A stretch of DNA of 64,000 nucleotides from an uncultured Bacteroidales bacterium (lineage in GTDB: Bacteria > Bacteroidota > Bacteroidia > Bacteroidales > Paludibacteraceae). Numbering within the stretch: the stretch's first letter is position 1; every line of letters starts with the position of its first letter. The DNA is taken from NCBI GenBank assembly GCA_900321005.1, contig ONUF01000002.1:39294-103293 (forward strand). The letters are read 5' to 3'. Below are positions 1 to 8,328 of the stretch, in pieces. The translations under genes and the position numbers were made by a program. Under the pieces are notes generated by a model. It ran no database searches, had not been told where the DNA came from, and saw nothing but the letters and a program-made list of their open reading frames with translations.

Positions 1-148
1 AGAACGACGTCATCTGGTCGTCGGGATAACCTACACTCTTCAGAATCGCTTCGTGCAACTGCAAGAAGGTTGCATCGGCGTCTGCCTCAAACACGCGGCG
101 GAAAGCAGGATCACCTTCCTCACACGAAAATGTAAATCGGTATATCAT
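1..148 (-). CDS. pRiA4b ORF-3-like protein, N-terminal part (cut by window edge)
   Basis: Only the first 49 codons are present; the rest lies beyond the left edge. The protein starts MIYRFTFSCEEGDPAFRRVF and continues with a segment on the pattern DATFLQLHEAILKSVGYPDD. This resembles the opening of the plasmid pRiA4b ORF-3-like family, a common Bacteroidales protein of unknown role. The ATG at 148 is preceded by a clear Bacteroidota promoter at 178-209, which supports the start. Assignment rests on the short N-terminus, so function stays open. Confidence 0.6.
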   Translation of the reverse strand, partial: MIYRFTFSCEEGDPAFRRVFEADADATFLQLHEAILKSVGYPDDQMTSF

Positions 149-177
149 AACTTTTTGAATTTATTCAAAACCGGGCG

Positions 178-209
178 CAAAGGTACAAAAAAAATCCGAT
201 ATATGCAAA
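178..209 (-). promoter_or_regulatory. Bacteroidota-type promoter for the partial gene at 1-148
   Basis: On the minus strand a -7 box TACCTTTG (178-185) follows a -33 box TTTGC (205-209) with a 19-bp spacer. The -33 box runs into ATATAT, an extension that recurs at many promoters in this window. Confidence 0.7.
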
Positions 210-230
210 TATAAAAACACAACAATTTGC

Positions 231-253
231 ATATATATACAAAGTATATATAT
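231..253. repeat. AT-only perfect palindrome
   Basis: ATATATATAC and GTATATATAT flank a 3-nt AAA spacer, a perfect 10-bp inverted repeat between the MATE stop codon and the next promoter. It may end the pckA-mrp-MATE transcript, although no clear U tract follows. Confidence 0.45.
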
Positions 254-270
254 TCTCTTTACGGAAAAGA

Positions 271-1626
271 TTATTCTTCCTGCATTTGCATATGCAAACT
301 GCGTCGGGAGAGCAAAAGAATGATGACAGCCGTGATAGCAGAGAGGGTGTCACTCGTCGGAATTGCCCACCAAACGCCATCGATAGGTTCTGCAAAAAGC
401 GTCGGCATCCAGAGCACAAGCGGTATCAGATAGAGCACTTGGCGCGTAAGGCTTAAGAAGATAGCCTTCCCGGCTCTGCCGATCGAGGTAAAGAGGTTTC
501 CCGTGACCATTTGGAAACCGATGATGAGCATGGAAGAGCAGATGATCCGCATGGGCTTGATGGTCTGCGCTACGAGTACAGGGTCATGGGTGAACATACG
601 CGTGACTATTTCCGGACAAAACTCACCCAAAAAGAAGACGATGCCCATAACCCCGGTAGCGTACAATGCGGTAAGATAAAACGATTGCAACATGCGGTCG
701 TATTTCTTTGCGCCGTAGTTGTATCCGGCTATCGGTTGCATACCCTGATTGAGTCCCATCACCATCATCGCAAAAACGAAGGTCAAACGGTTGATCACCC
801 CATATGATGCGATTGCCATATCGCCTCCGAAATGCTTTAATTGGTTATTGATAATGATGACCACAAAACAGTGGGCAATATTATACAAAAACGGAGACAT
901 TCCGATAGCCAAAGCGCGGAAAGTTATCTCCTTATTGAGTCGCCAAATTCCCCGATGAAATCGAACTAATTCGTTCTTATTCATGAATTTTGTAAACTGC
1001 CATACGACCGCTATTCCTTGACTGATGACGGTAGCTAAAGCAGCGCCTCGAACTCCCATTTCCATGCCAAAAATGAAGAGCGGATCGAGGATGATATTGA
1101 CCACCACTGCGACGATTGTTGCCGTCATCGAAAAACGCGGATGGCCGGCCGAACGAAGCATCGCATTGAGGCCGAAATAGATATGCGTAAGGATGTTTCC
1201 GTAGAGGATAATCTCCATGTATTCGTGCGCATAGACGATGGTGTCTGCGCTCGCACCGAACGCATATAAAATAGGGTCTAACCAGATGAGTCCCACCGCC
1301 ATGACGATGGCAGAAAGGAGCACGTTCATCACAATGACATTGCCCAAAACACGGTTTGCCTTCTCATAGTCTTTCTGACCCAAATAGATAGCCAAGAGTG
1401 AAGAAGCGCCCACGCCGACCAAGCTACCGAATGCAGCGCATATATCCATGAATGGTTTGGCTACCGTGAGCGCACCCAAGGCTAACGCACCACAACCGTG
1501 ACCGATATAGATCGAATCGACGATGTTATACAGCGAGGTAGCCGTCATCGCGATGATGGCAGGCATAGCATACTGGAAAAGCAGTTTGTTTACCGGTGCT
1601 GTACCGAGTTCTGCAGTGCGGGACAT
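271..1626 (-). CDS. MATE family multidrug/Na+ efflux transporter
   Basis: A 451-residue polytopic inner-membrane protein with two homologous halves of about six membrane segments, the size and layout of MATE (NorM/DinF-like) antiporters. These export cationic drugs or metabolites in exchange for Na+ or H+. The first half opens with NKLLFQYAMPAIIAM and contains YIGHGCGALALGAL, both typical MATE features. Substrate cannot be told from sequence. The start ATG lies 3 bp after the mrp stop, so it is probably the last gene of a pckA-mrp-MATE transcript. Confidence 0.9.
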   Translation of the reverse strand: MSRTAELGTAPVNKLLFQYAMPAIIAMTATSLYNIVDSIYIGHGCGALALGALTVAKPFMDICAAFGSLVGVGASSLLAIYLGQKDYEKANRVLGNVIVMNVLLSAIVMAVGLIWLDPILYAFGASADTIVYAHEYMEIILYGNILTHIYFGLNAMLRSAGHPRFSMTATIVAVVVNIILDPLFIFGMEMGVRGAALATVISQGIAVVWQFTKFMNKNELVRFHRGIWRLNKEITFRALAIGMSPFLYNIAHCFVVIIINNQLKHFGGDMAIASYGVINRLTFVFAMMVMGLNQGMQPIAGYNYGAKKYDRMLQSFYLTALYATGVMGIVFFLGEFCPEIVTRMFTHDPVLVAQTIKPMRIICSSMLIIGFQMVTGNLFTSIGRAGKAIFLSLTRQVLYLIPLVLWMPTLFAEPIDGVWWAIPTSDTLSAITAVIILLLSRRSLHMQMQEE

Positions 1627-1629
1627 AGG

Positions 1630-2673
1630 TTATCGAAGTTTCGCCGCGATGGATTCAAAAGCCGCAGCGGCAGGATGGCCTATTTGCAGGGCAATAGGAG
1701 TACCTTCGTCTCCGCCTTCGCGGATAGATTGAACGAGCGGGATCTGGCCCAAGAGCGGGATGTTCAGTTCGGCCGCCAATGCTTTACCGCCGTCTTTACC
1801 GAAGATATAATATCTGTTTTCCGGCAGTTCGGCAGGCGTGAACCACGCCATGTTCTCAATCAGGCCGAGAATAGGAACATTCACCTTCTCGTTGCGGAAC
1901 ATCTCCACGCCTTTACGGGCATCGACAAGGGCCACAGGTTGAGGGGTCGTGACGACGATGACACCGGTCAATTGTACCGATGAAATCAGGGTTAAATGAA
2001 TATCGCTCGTGCCGGGCGGAAGGTCTATCAGGAAATAATCGAGTTCGCCCCAATGGGCATCGTCAATGAGTTGTTTGATGGCATTGGAAGCCATGCCTCC
2101 ACGCCAGATGACAGCCTGCCCGGGATCGACAAAGAAACCGATGGAGAGCATCTTCACACCATACTGCTCGATTGGTTCGATGAGGGTGCGGCCGTCTTCT
2201 TCAACCGAGAAAGGCCGACAATCCTCGGTATGGAACATCTTCGGCATCGAAGGTCCGTGAATATCCGCATCGAGCAATCCGACGCGATAACCCTGCTGCG
2301 CCAATGCCACCGCCAGATTCGCCGTCACCGTGGATTTCCCTACTCCGCCCTTACCGCTATGAATGGCGATGACATGCGAAGCATGTATTGGAGATTGATG
2401 ATTGGAAATTGGAGATTGGATATTCTGCTTAACGAACTTCGTATGAATATGCGGCACGATATTCGGGTCAATATAGGTACGCAACGCCGTCTCCGCAGCT
2501 TTGACCACGGATTTGAGGAAGGGATCATTATCCTTTTGAAAGATAAGCGAGAACGAGATCTCGAAACCCGATATACGAATATCGTCTTCGAGCATCCCGC
2601 TCTCTATCAAATCTTTACCTGTCCCCGGATAGCGCACATGGCGCAGGGCTTCTATGACTTGTTGAGGATACAA
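1630..2673 (-). CDS. mrp: Mrp/NBP35-type P-loop ATPase, iron-sulfur carrier
   Basis: A 347-residue cytosolic ApbC/Mrp protein that probably binds and transfers Fe-S clusters. Residues 1-80 form a MIP18/DUF59 domain. A short linker follows, then the ATPase domain with deviant Walker A HSGKGGVGKST (about 105-115) and DADIHGPSMPKMF. No CxxC pair is seen near the usual cluster site, where the sequence reads ENMAWFTPAELPENRYYIFG. The start is TTG, one base after the pckA stop; no ATG fits the conserved N-terminus YPQQVIEALRHVRYPGTG. The linker NIQSPISNHQSPI is encoded by a period-7 array (2388-2422). Confidence 0.93.
   Translation of the reverse strand: MYPQQVIEALRHVRYPGTGKDLIESGMLEDDIRISGFEISFSLIFQKDNDPFLKSVVKAAETALRTYIDPNIVPHIHTKFVKQNIQSPISNHQSPIHASHVIAIHSGKGGVGKSTVTANLAVALAQQGYRVGLLDADIHGPSMPKMFHTEDCRPFSVEEDGRTLIEPIEQYGVKMLSIGFFVDPGQAVIWRGGMASNAIKQLIDDAHWGELDYFLIDLPPGTSDIHLTLISSVQLTGVIVVTTPQPVALVDARKGVEMFRNEKVNVPILGLIENMAWFTPAELPENRYYIFGKDGGKALAAELNIPLLGQIPLVQSIREGGDEGTPIALQIGHPAAAAFESIAAKLR
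2388..2422. repeat. Period-7 degenerate tandem array inside mrp
   Basis: Five exact 7-bp units in register: TTGGAGA, TTGATGA, TTGGAAA, TTGGAGA, TTGGATA. They lie between the DUF59 and ATPase domains and encode the Ser/Pro/Ile/Asn-rich linker. Because 7 is not a multiple of 3, the reading frame cycles through the unit. Confidence 0.8.
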
Positions 2674-2674
2674 A

Positions 2675-4279
2675 TCAGAGCTGAGGACCGGCAGCTACAA
2701 GTGCCTTACCAGCCTCGTTAGAGGTGTACTTATCAAAGTTCTTGATGAAGCGGGCAGCGAGGTCTTTCGCCTTTATTTCCCACTCAGCAGCGTCCTTATA
2801 AGTGTCGCGCGGATCAAGGATAGCAGGATCTACACCCGGCAGAGCGGTCGGAACCTCGAAGTTGAAGAACGGAATCTTCTTCGTCGGAGCCGTCAGGATG
2901 TCGCCACCGAGGATAGCGTCGATGATACCGCGGGTGTCGCGAATCGAGATACGCTTGCCCGTACCGTTCCAACCGGTATTCACGAGGTATGCCTTCGCGC
3001 CGGATTTCTCCATCTTCTTTACGAGCTCCTCTGCGTATTTCGTCGGATGGAGCTCCAAGAAGGCCTGACCAAAGCAAGCGGAGAAAGTAGGAGTCGGCTC
3101 GGTGATACCGCGCTCGGTACCTGCGAGTTTTGCGGTAAAACCGGAGAGGAAGTAATACTTCGTCTGTTCCGGAGTCAGGATGGATACCGGAGGCAGTACG
3201 CCGAAGGCGTCCGCACTCAGGAAGATAACGTTCTTTGCTGCCGGACCTGCAGAGATCGGGCGAACGATCTTCTCGATATGGTTGATCGGATACGATACGC
3301 GGGTGTTCTCCGTTACGCTCTTGTCCGCGAAATCAATCTTGCCATTCTCGTCCACGGTAACATTCTCCAGAAGTGCGTTACGACGGATTGCTGCGTAGAT
3401 GTCCGGCTCGGACTCTTTGTCGAGGTTGATAACCTTTGCATAGCAACCGCCTTCGAAGTTGAACACACCCTGATCGTCCCATCCGTGCTCGTCGTCACCG
3501 ATAAGCAGACGTTTCGGGTCGGTGGACAGAGTGGTCTTACCGGTACCGGAGAGACCGAAGAAGATAGCGGTGTTCTTGCCTTCCATGTCGGTGTTTGCCG
3601 AGCAGTGCATGGATGCGATACCCTTCAGCGGCAGGTAGTAGTTCATCATCGAGAACATACCTTTCTTCATCTCACCGCCATACCAGGTGTTGAGGATAAC
3701 CTGCTCACGGCTCGTGGTGTTGAAAGCCACGCAAGTCTCAGAGTTCAAACCGAGCTCTTTGAAGTTCTCTACCTTCGCGAGGGAAGCGTTGTAGATAACA
3801 AAGTCCGGCTCGAAGTTAGCGAGCTCTTCCTCGCTCGGCTGGATGAACATGTTCTTCACAAAGTGAGCCTGCCAAGCTACCTCTACGATGAAGCGAACAG
3901 CCATGCGGGTGTCTTTGTTTGCACCGCAGAAAGCGTCCACTACATACAGGTTCTTGCCGCTGAGCTCTTTGATAGCCAGCTCTTTTACTTTTGCCCAAAC
4001 GTCCTCGGACATCGGGTGGTTATCGTTCTTGTAGCCCTCGGAGGTCCACCAAACTGTGTCCTTCGAGTTCTCATCCATCACGATGTATTTGTCCTTAGGC
4101 GAACGGCCGGTATAGATACCGGTCATGACGTTCACTGCGTTCAGCTCGGTGTTCTGACCTTTTGCGAAGCCTGTGAGCTCCGGCTTGGTCTCCTCCGCGA
4201 ACAGATACTCGTACGACGGATTGTGCGCAATTACGGTAGCACCCGTAATGCCATACTTGGTAAGATCTAATTCTTTCAT
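2675..4279 (-). CDS. pckA: ATP-dependent phosphoenolpyruvate carboxykinase
   Basis: A 534-residue cytosolic enzyme interconverting oxaloacetate + ATP and PEP + CO2 + ADP. In fermentative Bacteroidales it usually runs in the carboxylating direction, feeding the succinate/propionate branch. The kinase-1a P-loop [11 protein letters not shown] and kinase-2 [10 protein letters not shown] are present, as is the substrate segment [11 protein letters not shown] near the N-terminus. Length matches the ATP-type family. The start ATG follows a good promoter at 4329-4360, giving a leader of about 45 nt. mrp and MATE follow on the same strand with almost no gap. Confidence 0.97.
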   Translation of the reverse strand: MKELDLTKYGITGATVIAHNPSYEYLFAEETKPELTGFAKGQNTELNAVNVMTGIYTGRSPKDKYIVMDENSKDTVWWTSEGYKNDNHPMSEDVWAKVKELAIKELSGKNLYVVDAFCGANKDTRMAVRFIVEVAWQAHFVKNMFIQPSEEELANFEPDFVIYNASLAKVENFKELGLNSETCVAFNTTSREQVILNTWYGGEMKKGMFSMMNYYLPLKGIASMHCSANTDMEGKNTAIFFGLSGTGKTTLSTDPKRLLIGDDEHGWDDQGVFNFEGGCYAKVINLDKESEPDIYAAIRRNALLENVTVDENGKIDFADKSVTENTRVSYPINHIEKIVRPISAGPAAKNVIFLSADAFGVLPPVSILTPEQTKYYFLSGFTAKLAGTERGITEPTPTFSACFGQAFLELHPTKYAEELVKKMEKSGAKAYLVNTGWNGTGKRISIRDTRGIIDAILGGDILTAPTKKIPFFNFEVPTALPGVDPAILDPRDTYKDAAEWEIKAKDLAARFIKNFDKYTSNEAGKALVAAGPQL

Positions 4280-4328
4280 TGTAGTATAATATTTTGAAAT
4301 TTTACGTTGTTCGTTACTAAACCGGCTA

Positions 4329-4360
4329 CAAAAGTACTACATTTTTTGCAATTGTGCAAG
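4329..4360 (-). promoter_or_regulatory. pckA promoter
   Basis: Minus-strand -7 box TACTTTTG (4329-4336) with a -33 box CTTGC near 4356-4360. It faces away from the tsaC promoter at 4407-4438, so the two form a divergent pair. Confidence 0.65.
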
Positions 4361-4406
4361 GGAGAAACGTATTTTTTAAGAAATTTTCTTAAAATTGCCC
4401 TCATTA

Positions 4407-4438
4407 TTTGCCAAATTCAATATTTTATTGTACCTTTG
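4407..4438 (+). promoter_or_regulatory. tsaC promoter
   Basis: -33 TTTG (4407-4410), 20-bp spacer, -7 TACCTTTG (4431-4438). The ATG at 4457 leaves a leader of roughly 12-14 nt. Confidence 0.7.
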
Positions 4439-4456
4439 CACCCCAAATTGCGAATA

Positions 4457-5068
4457 ATGCGATACGACAAAGAGGACATACAAGCGGCATTGCGGGTGTT
4501 ACGCGAGGGCGGTATCATCGTCTATCCTACGGATACGGTCTGGGGATTAGGATGCGACGCGACGGATGCCGAAGCCGTGAAGCGACTCTATGCACTCAAG
4601 GAACGCGAGGAATCGAAATCGATGCTCGTGCTGTTGGACAGTCCGGCCAAACTGAACTACTATGTGACAGATGTGCCGGAAGCCGCTTGGGCGTTGTTGG
4701 AGGCCTCTGATTATTCGGAAAACTCAGATTATTCCGAATTCTCCGATCAAAAGCCCTTAACCATCATCTATCCAGGGGCGCGAAATATAGCCGCGAACCT
4801 GATTGCGGAAGATGGGAGTATTGGTATTCGCATTACGCACGAGCCGTTCAGTAAAGCGCTCTGCGAGCAATTACGACATCCCTTGGTATCCACCTCGGCG
4901 AACATTAGCGGGCATCCCACGGCGCGGTTCTTTCGCGAGATAGAGCAGGCGGTATTGGATCGCGCAGACTACGTCTGCCGGTATCGGAGAGAAGATGACG
5001 TGCCGTGCGAACCGAGCAGTATCATCCAAGTGAACACAGACGGTACGTTCCGTATTATTCGTGAATGA
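4457..5068 (+). CDS. tsaC: L-threonylcarbamoyladenylate synthase (YrdC/Sua5 family)
   Basis: A 203-residue YrdC-domain enzyme making threonylcarbamoyl-AMP from threonine, bicarbonate and ATP, the first step of tRNA t6A37 synthesis. Hallmarks are GGIIVYPTDTVWGLGCDA near the N-terminus, KEREESKSMLVLL, and PLVSTSANISGHP. An in-frame ATG exists 150 bp upstream, but it lies ahead of the promoter; the conserved domain begins at MRYDKEDIQAALRVL. Residues about 84-99 carry a repetitive acidic insert (SDYSENSDYSEFSDQ), encoded by a 9/18-bp repeat. The TGA stop overlaps the next gene's ATG. Confidence 0.93.
   Translation: MRYDKEDIQAALRVLREGGIIVYPTDTVWGLGCDATDAEAVKRLYALKEREESKSMLVLLDSPAKLNYYVTDVPEAAWALLEASDYSENSDYSEFSDQKPLTIIYPGARNIAANLIAEDGSIGIRITHEPFSKALCEQLRHPLVSTSANISGHPTARFFREIEQAVLDRADYVCRYRREDDVPCEPSSIIQVNTDGTFRIIRE
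4706..4750. repeat. Period-9 tandem array inside tsaC
   Basis: Units TCTGATTAT, TCGGAAAAC, TCAGATTAT, TCCGAATTC, TCCGATCAA share the pattern TCnGAnnnn. The array is in frame and encodes SDYSEN-SDYSEF-SDQ, an insertion in the YrdC fold. Confidence 0.7.
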
Positions 5069-5090
5069 AAAATGAGAATGGAAGAATGAA
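5063..5090. repeat. Period-7 array spanning the tsaC stop and next start
   Basis: Four heptads GAATGAA, AAATGAG, AATGGAA, GAATGAA. They contain the tsaC TGA and two in-frame ATG codons for the downstream gene. Confidence 0.65.
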
Positions 5091-6354
5091 CCTACGACGC
5101 AAACAACAATTGATATATCTGATAGCAGACCTCATTAGTAGCGAACTGGTATGGATATGCTTCCTGGCCTTCCGATGGATGGTATATGACGGCCGTACGG
5201 TACTGTTAGACGACGTGCTGATACCGGCCTTCAGTTTCTGGTTGCCGATGTTGGTGTATCCGGTGATTTGTTTGGTGATATACTACCTCTCGGGATATTA
5301 CCTACGGCCGTTCCAAAAACCGCTCTGGCGCGAGTTTTTACGCACGTTCGGTTCGGCCATCATCATCTCCATCATCTTCTTTTTCATCATCATCATTGAT
5401 GACCCGACGGAGTATTACTCGCGTTATCTCGTTTCGTTGGCCGTGCTTTTCGGCATGCAGTTTGTGCTGAGTTATATCCCGCGTCTGACGATCACCCTGC
5501 TCTCTCGTCGCCGCGGTATCCTACGCACAAAGACCGTCCACTCTATGGAGGAGGCGCGCCAACTCATACCGGGCGAGCAGGACGAGGTGATTATTGACTT
5601 GCCCAAAGGATATACCGACAGCCAGCTATACCAACTCATCGCCCAACTCTACCCGCTCTCCTGCGAGATCAGTATGGTCCCGCGCGTATATGATATGCTC
5701 ACCGGTGCAGCGCGTATCGGTCACTTGGACCACCCGTCGCTCATCCGCATCACCGAGCAGACGATGACCGACTCGGAGTTGTGTATCAAGCGTGCGTTCG
5801 ACGTGGTGGTTTCCGCCACGGGCATGGTGTTGCTCTCGCCGCTTTTAGGATTGATTGCGCTGCAGGTGAAGATTTCCTCCAAAGGACCGGTTTTCTACTC
5901 ACAGCAACGCGTCGGATTATACGGCATCCCGTTCCATATCTTTAAGTTCCGCACGATGATTGACCATGCAGAGAATGGTACGCCGCACCTGACGCTTGAC
6001 AACGATCCGCGTATCACGAAAATAGGCAAATGGTTGCGCAAATACCGCTTGGACGAACTGCCGCAATTATGGAACATTCTGCGTGGCGACATGTCAATTG
6101 TGGGTCCGCGACCGGAAAGACCGTATTTCATTGCGAAAATCATGGATGAGGCACCGTATTACTGCCTCATCTATAAGGTGCGTCCGGGTCTGACCAGTTG
6201 GGGTCCTATCCGCGTGGGATACACCGACACGATGGAGAAGATGATCGAGCGACTGAATGCCGACGTGGTCTATGTGGAGAACATGTCGTTACTGCTCGAT
6301 ATGAAAATCATGTTCTTTACGATAAGCGTTATTCTTCATGGAAAAGGAAAATAA
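5065..6354 (+). CDS. Exopolysaccharide polyprenyl glycosylphosphotransferase (WcaJ/WbaP-like)
   Basis: A 429-residue membrane enzyme. The N-terminal half has about four hydrophobic segments. The C-terminal half is a bacterial sugar-transferase domain with KRAFDVVVSATGMVLLSP, SKGPVFYSQQRVGL, FKFRTM and VGPRPERPYF. Such enzymes load the first sugar phosphate onto undecaprenyl phosphate at the inner membrane to start capsule, exopolysaccharide or O-antigen units. The start is uncertain: ATG 5065 overlaps the tsaC stop (ATGA), but the first seven codons come from a heptad array, so ATG 5086 (MNLRRKQQLI) is equally plausible. No other polysaccharide genes adjoin it. Confidence 0.9.
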   Translation: MKNENGRMNLRRKQQLIYLIADLISSELVWICFLAFRWMVYDGRTVLLDDVLIPAFSFWLPMLVYPVICLVIYYLSGYYLRPFQKPLWREFLRTFGSAIIISIIFFFIIIIDDPTEYYSRYLVSLAVLFGMQFVLSYIPRLTITLLSRRRGILRTKTVHSMEEARQLIPGEQDEVIIDLPKGYTDSQLYQLIAQLYPLSCEISMVPRVYDMLTGAARIGHLDHPSLIRITEQTMTDSELCIKRAFDVVVSATGMVLLSPLLGLIALQVKISSKGPVFYSQQRVGLYGIPFHIFKFRTMIDHAENGTPHLTLDNDPRITKIGKWLRKYRLDELPQLWNILRGDMSIVGPRPERPYFIAKIMDEAPYYCLIYKVRPGLTSWGPIRVGYTDTMEKMIERLNADVVYVENMSLLLDMKIMFFTISVILHGKGK

Positions 6355-6523
6355 ACTCACATACGACGAAGCCATACAGCGCGCGGAATCGATCATCGCG
6401 CACTTGGAACAGGCTGAAGCCCTAAGTATGGACGAGTATAAGCGTTCCGCCAAAGAAGCGGCAGAATTGCTGCAATACTGCAAATCACTCCTCGCTGAAA
6501 TGCACGAGGACGTGGCGGTATGA
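6338..6523 (+). CDS. xseB: Exodeoxyribonuclease VII small subunit
   Basis: A 61-residue protein matching the helical-hairpin XseB family in length and pattern: LTYDEAIQRAESIIAHLE followed by a LSMDEYKRSAKEAAELL-type second helix. XseB coats the XseA catalytic subunit of exonuclease VII, which degrades single-stranded DNA. It overlaps the preceding gene by 17 bp, so it is translationally coupled. The large subunit gene xseA, a frequent neighbour of xseB, is not in this window. Its last 13 codons run antisense to the 3' end of the ClC gene. Confidence 0.88.
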   Translation: MEKENKLTYDEAIQRAESIIAHLEQAEALSMDEYKRSAKEAAELLQYCKSLLAEMHEDVAV

Positions 6524-8293
6524 ATTGAAAATCTTCGACTTGGATACGAAGCCTAAGTAACGGCGCTCGCTATCCACAACCGGCAGGTTCCACGCACCGG
6601 TATCTTCAAATATCTCCATCACTTTCTCCATCGGCAGATCGTACCGCAACACCGCGGGTGGAGAAGTCATGAGTTGCTCCACCGTAAAGCGCTTGTACAG
6701 CCGCGGTTGGAACATGATGTTTCGCACCTCATCCAGCAACAAGATGCCGCGCAGATGACCTTTCTTGTCAATCACAGGGAAGATATTACGCTTGCTTTCG
6801 CTGATCACTTTGACTAACTCGCCTAAGGTCATCTCCGGGAGTACCGTCACAAAATCCGTCTCGAGCACACTGTCCATCTTCAGCAGCGTCAGCACGTTGC
6901 GGTCTTTGTTATGCGTAAGCAGCTCGCCTTTCTGCGCCAGACGCATCGCGTACAACGAATGCGGCTCAAAGAGCATGATTGTCAGATACGAGATGACGCT
7001 CACGATCATCAGGGGCATGAAGAGGTGATAGCCGCCGGTCAGTTCGGCAATAAGGAAGATACCGGTCAGCGGCGCGTGCATCACGCCCGACATCAGGCCG
7101 GCCATACCCACCAGCGCAAAACTGGTCTCCGGCACCATCAGTCCGCAGATATTCATAATACGCGCGGTGACAAAACCGACGATTGCACCCATGAAGAGCG
7201 AGGGCGCAAAGATTCCTCCGACACCGCCACCGCCGTTGGTTGCTACCGAGGCCACTATCTTTAACAAGATGATCGCGATGAAATAGACAAGCAGCAACAG
7301 TTGCGTATTCAGCGTTGAGAGGCCCGCATAGAAATCCGTAGGAATGAGGTATTTCTCAAACGGACTGTTATGCAGCGCACTGAGGTTATCGCCATTGATG
7401 AGTTGGTGAATGACATCGTAGCCCTCACCATAGAGCGGCGGGAAAAGGAAGATGAGCAAACTCAACGTCAGGCCGCCTACCACGATCTTCAGTCCCGTTG
7501 AGTGCACATTATGCTTCATCCACTGCTCAAGGGTGTTCATGCCTCGCGTGAAATAGAGACTGACCAAACCGCATATCGCGCCTAAAATCAGATACCACGG
7601 AATACGGGCAACTGCAAACACCTCGATATACTTGAGCGGGAACATCGGTTGCGTACCGGTCAGGATATACGAGAGGGCGGTTGCCGTAACGGAGGAGATA
7701 AGCAAAGGCGCAACGGACGTCATCGTCAAGTCCATCATCAGTACTTCGAGCGTGAAGACAAGTCCCGCTATCGGGGCTTTGAAGATTCCGCCTATCGCAC
7801 CGGCAGCGCCGCAGCCGATCATGAGCATCATCGTCTTCTGGTCGAGACGGAAAGCCTTCGCGAGGTTGGAACCGATAGCAGCACCGGTGAGCACGATAGG
7901 TGCCTCCGCACCGACGGATCCACCGAAACCGATCGTTAGACCTGAACCGACAATGGATGACCACATGTTATGCGCCTTGATGATCGACTTGCGCTGCGAG
8001 ATAGCGTAGAGAATCTTCGTGATACCATGCGAGATATCGTCCCGCACGACATACTTGACGAAAAGCGCCGCAAGCGTGATGCCGATGATCGGCGTGATGA
8101 GGTACCACCAGGTATGACCATTTCCGATCAGTTGCTCTTCTACAATCCATTGGATGAGATGGATGAACGACTTCAGCAAAGCCGCAGCGGCAGCCGAGAA
8201 AGCACCTACGAAGAAGGAGAGCAGGAGCACTAAGTGCTTCTCGCTCATGTGACGCTCGCGCCACTCAATCATCCTATCGTAGAATGCAGCCAT
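6485..8293 (-). CDS. ClC-family chloride channel/antiporter with CBS domains
   Basis: A 602-residue protein: about 430 residues of ClC membrane core, then a cytosolic tandem CBS pair (about 470-600). The anion-path motif GGSVGAEAPIV holds the gating Glu at about residue 130. GIFKAPIAGLVF and GGVGGIFAPSLFMGA (GxFxP) are also present. It should move Cl- or a related anion, as a channel or H+ antiporter, with CBS domains sensing nucleotides. The C-terminal 39 bp overlap xseB tail to tail. It follows obg across a short heptad array and is probably part of the adk-obg-ClC transcript. Confidence 0.93.
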   Translation of the reverse strand: MAAFYDRMIEWRERHMSEKHLVLLLSFFVGAFSAAAAALLKSFIHLIQWIVEEQLIGNGHTWWYLITPIIGITLAALFVKYVVRDDISHGITKILYAISQRKSIIKAHNMWSSIVGSGLTIGFGGSVGAEAPIVLTGAAIGSNLAKAFRLDQKTMMLMIGCGAAGAIGGIFKAPIAGLVFTLEVLMMDLTMTSVAPLLISSVTATALSYILTGTQPMFPLKYIEVFAVARIPWYLILGAICGLVSLYFTRGMNTLEQWMKHNVHSTGLKIVVGGLTLSLLIFLFPPLYGEGYDVIHQLINGDNLSALHNSPFEKYLIPTDFYAGLSTLNTQLLLLVYFIAIILLKIVASVATNGGGGVGGIFAPSLFMGAIVGFVTARIMNICGLMVPETSFALVGMAGLMSGVMHAPLTGIFLIAELTGGYHLFMPLMIVSVISYLTIMLFEPHSLYAMRLAQKGELLTHNKDRNVLTLLKMDSVLETDFVTVLPEMTLGELVKVISESKRNIFPVIDKKGHLRGILLLDEVRNIMFQPRLYKRFTVEQLMTSPPAVLRYDLPMEKVMEIFEDTGAWNLPVVDSERRYLGFVSKSKIFNSYRHVLVHFSEE

Positions 8294-8328
8294 CAGTATT
8301 CAGTTATCAGTATTCAGTTATCCGTTAT
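8294..8328. repeat. Period-7 array between obg and the ClC gene
   Basis: Five heptads CAGTATT, CAGTTAT, CAGTATT, CAGTTAT, CCGTTAT. On the coding strand they read as TGAATAC/TGATAAC units. The obg stop codon (8318-8320) lies inside, and the ClC ATG abuts the left end. Confidence 0.85.

Noticed and set aside
1-148. Transposon passenger gene indicating a mobile element at the left edge
   Set aside because: The pRiA4b ORF-3-like family is a common chromosomal gene in Bacteroidales, and no transposase or terminal repeats are visible.
3047-4270. 407-codon open frame on the plus strand
   Set aside because: It is antisense to pckA, whose motifs and length are fully conserved; the long frame follows from codon bias.
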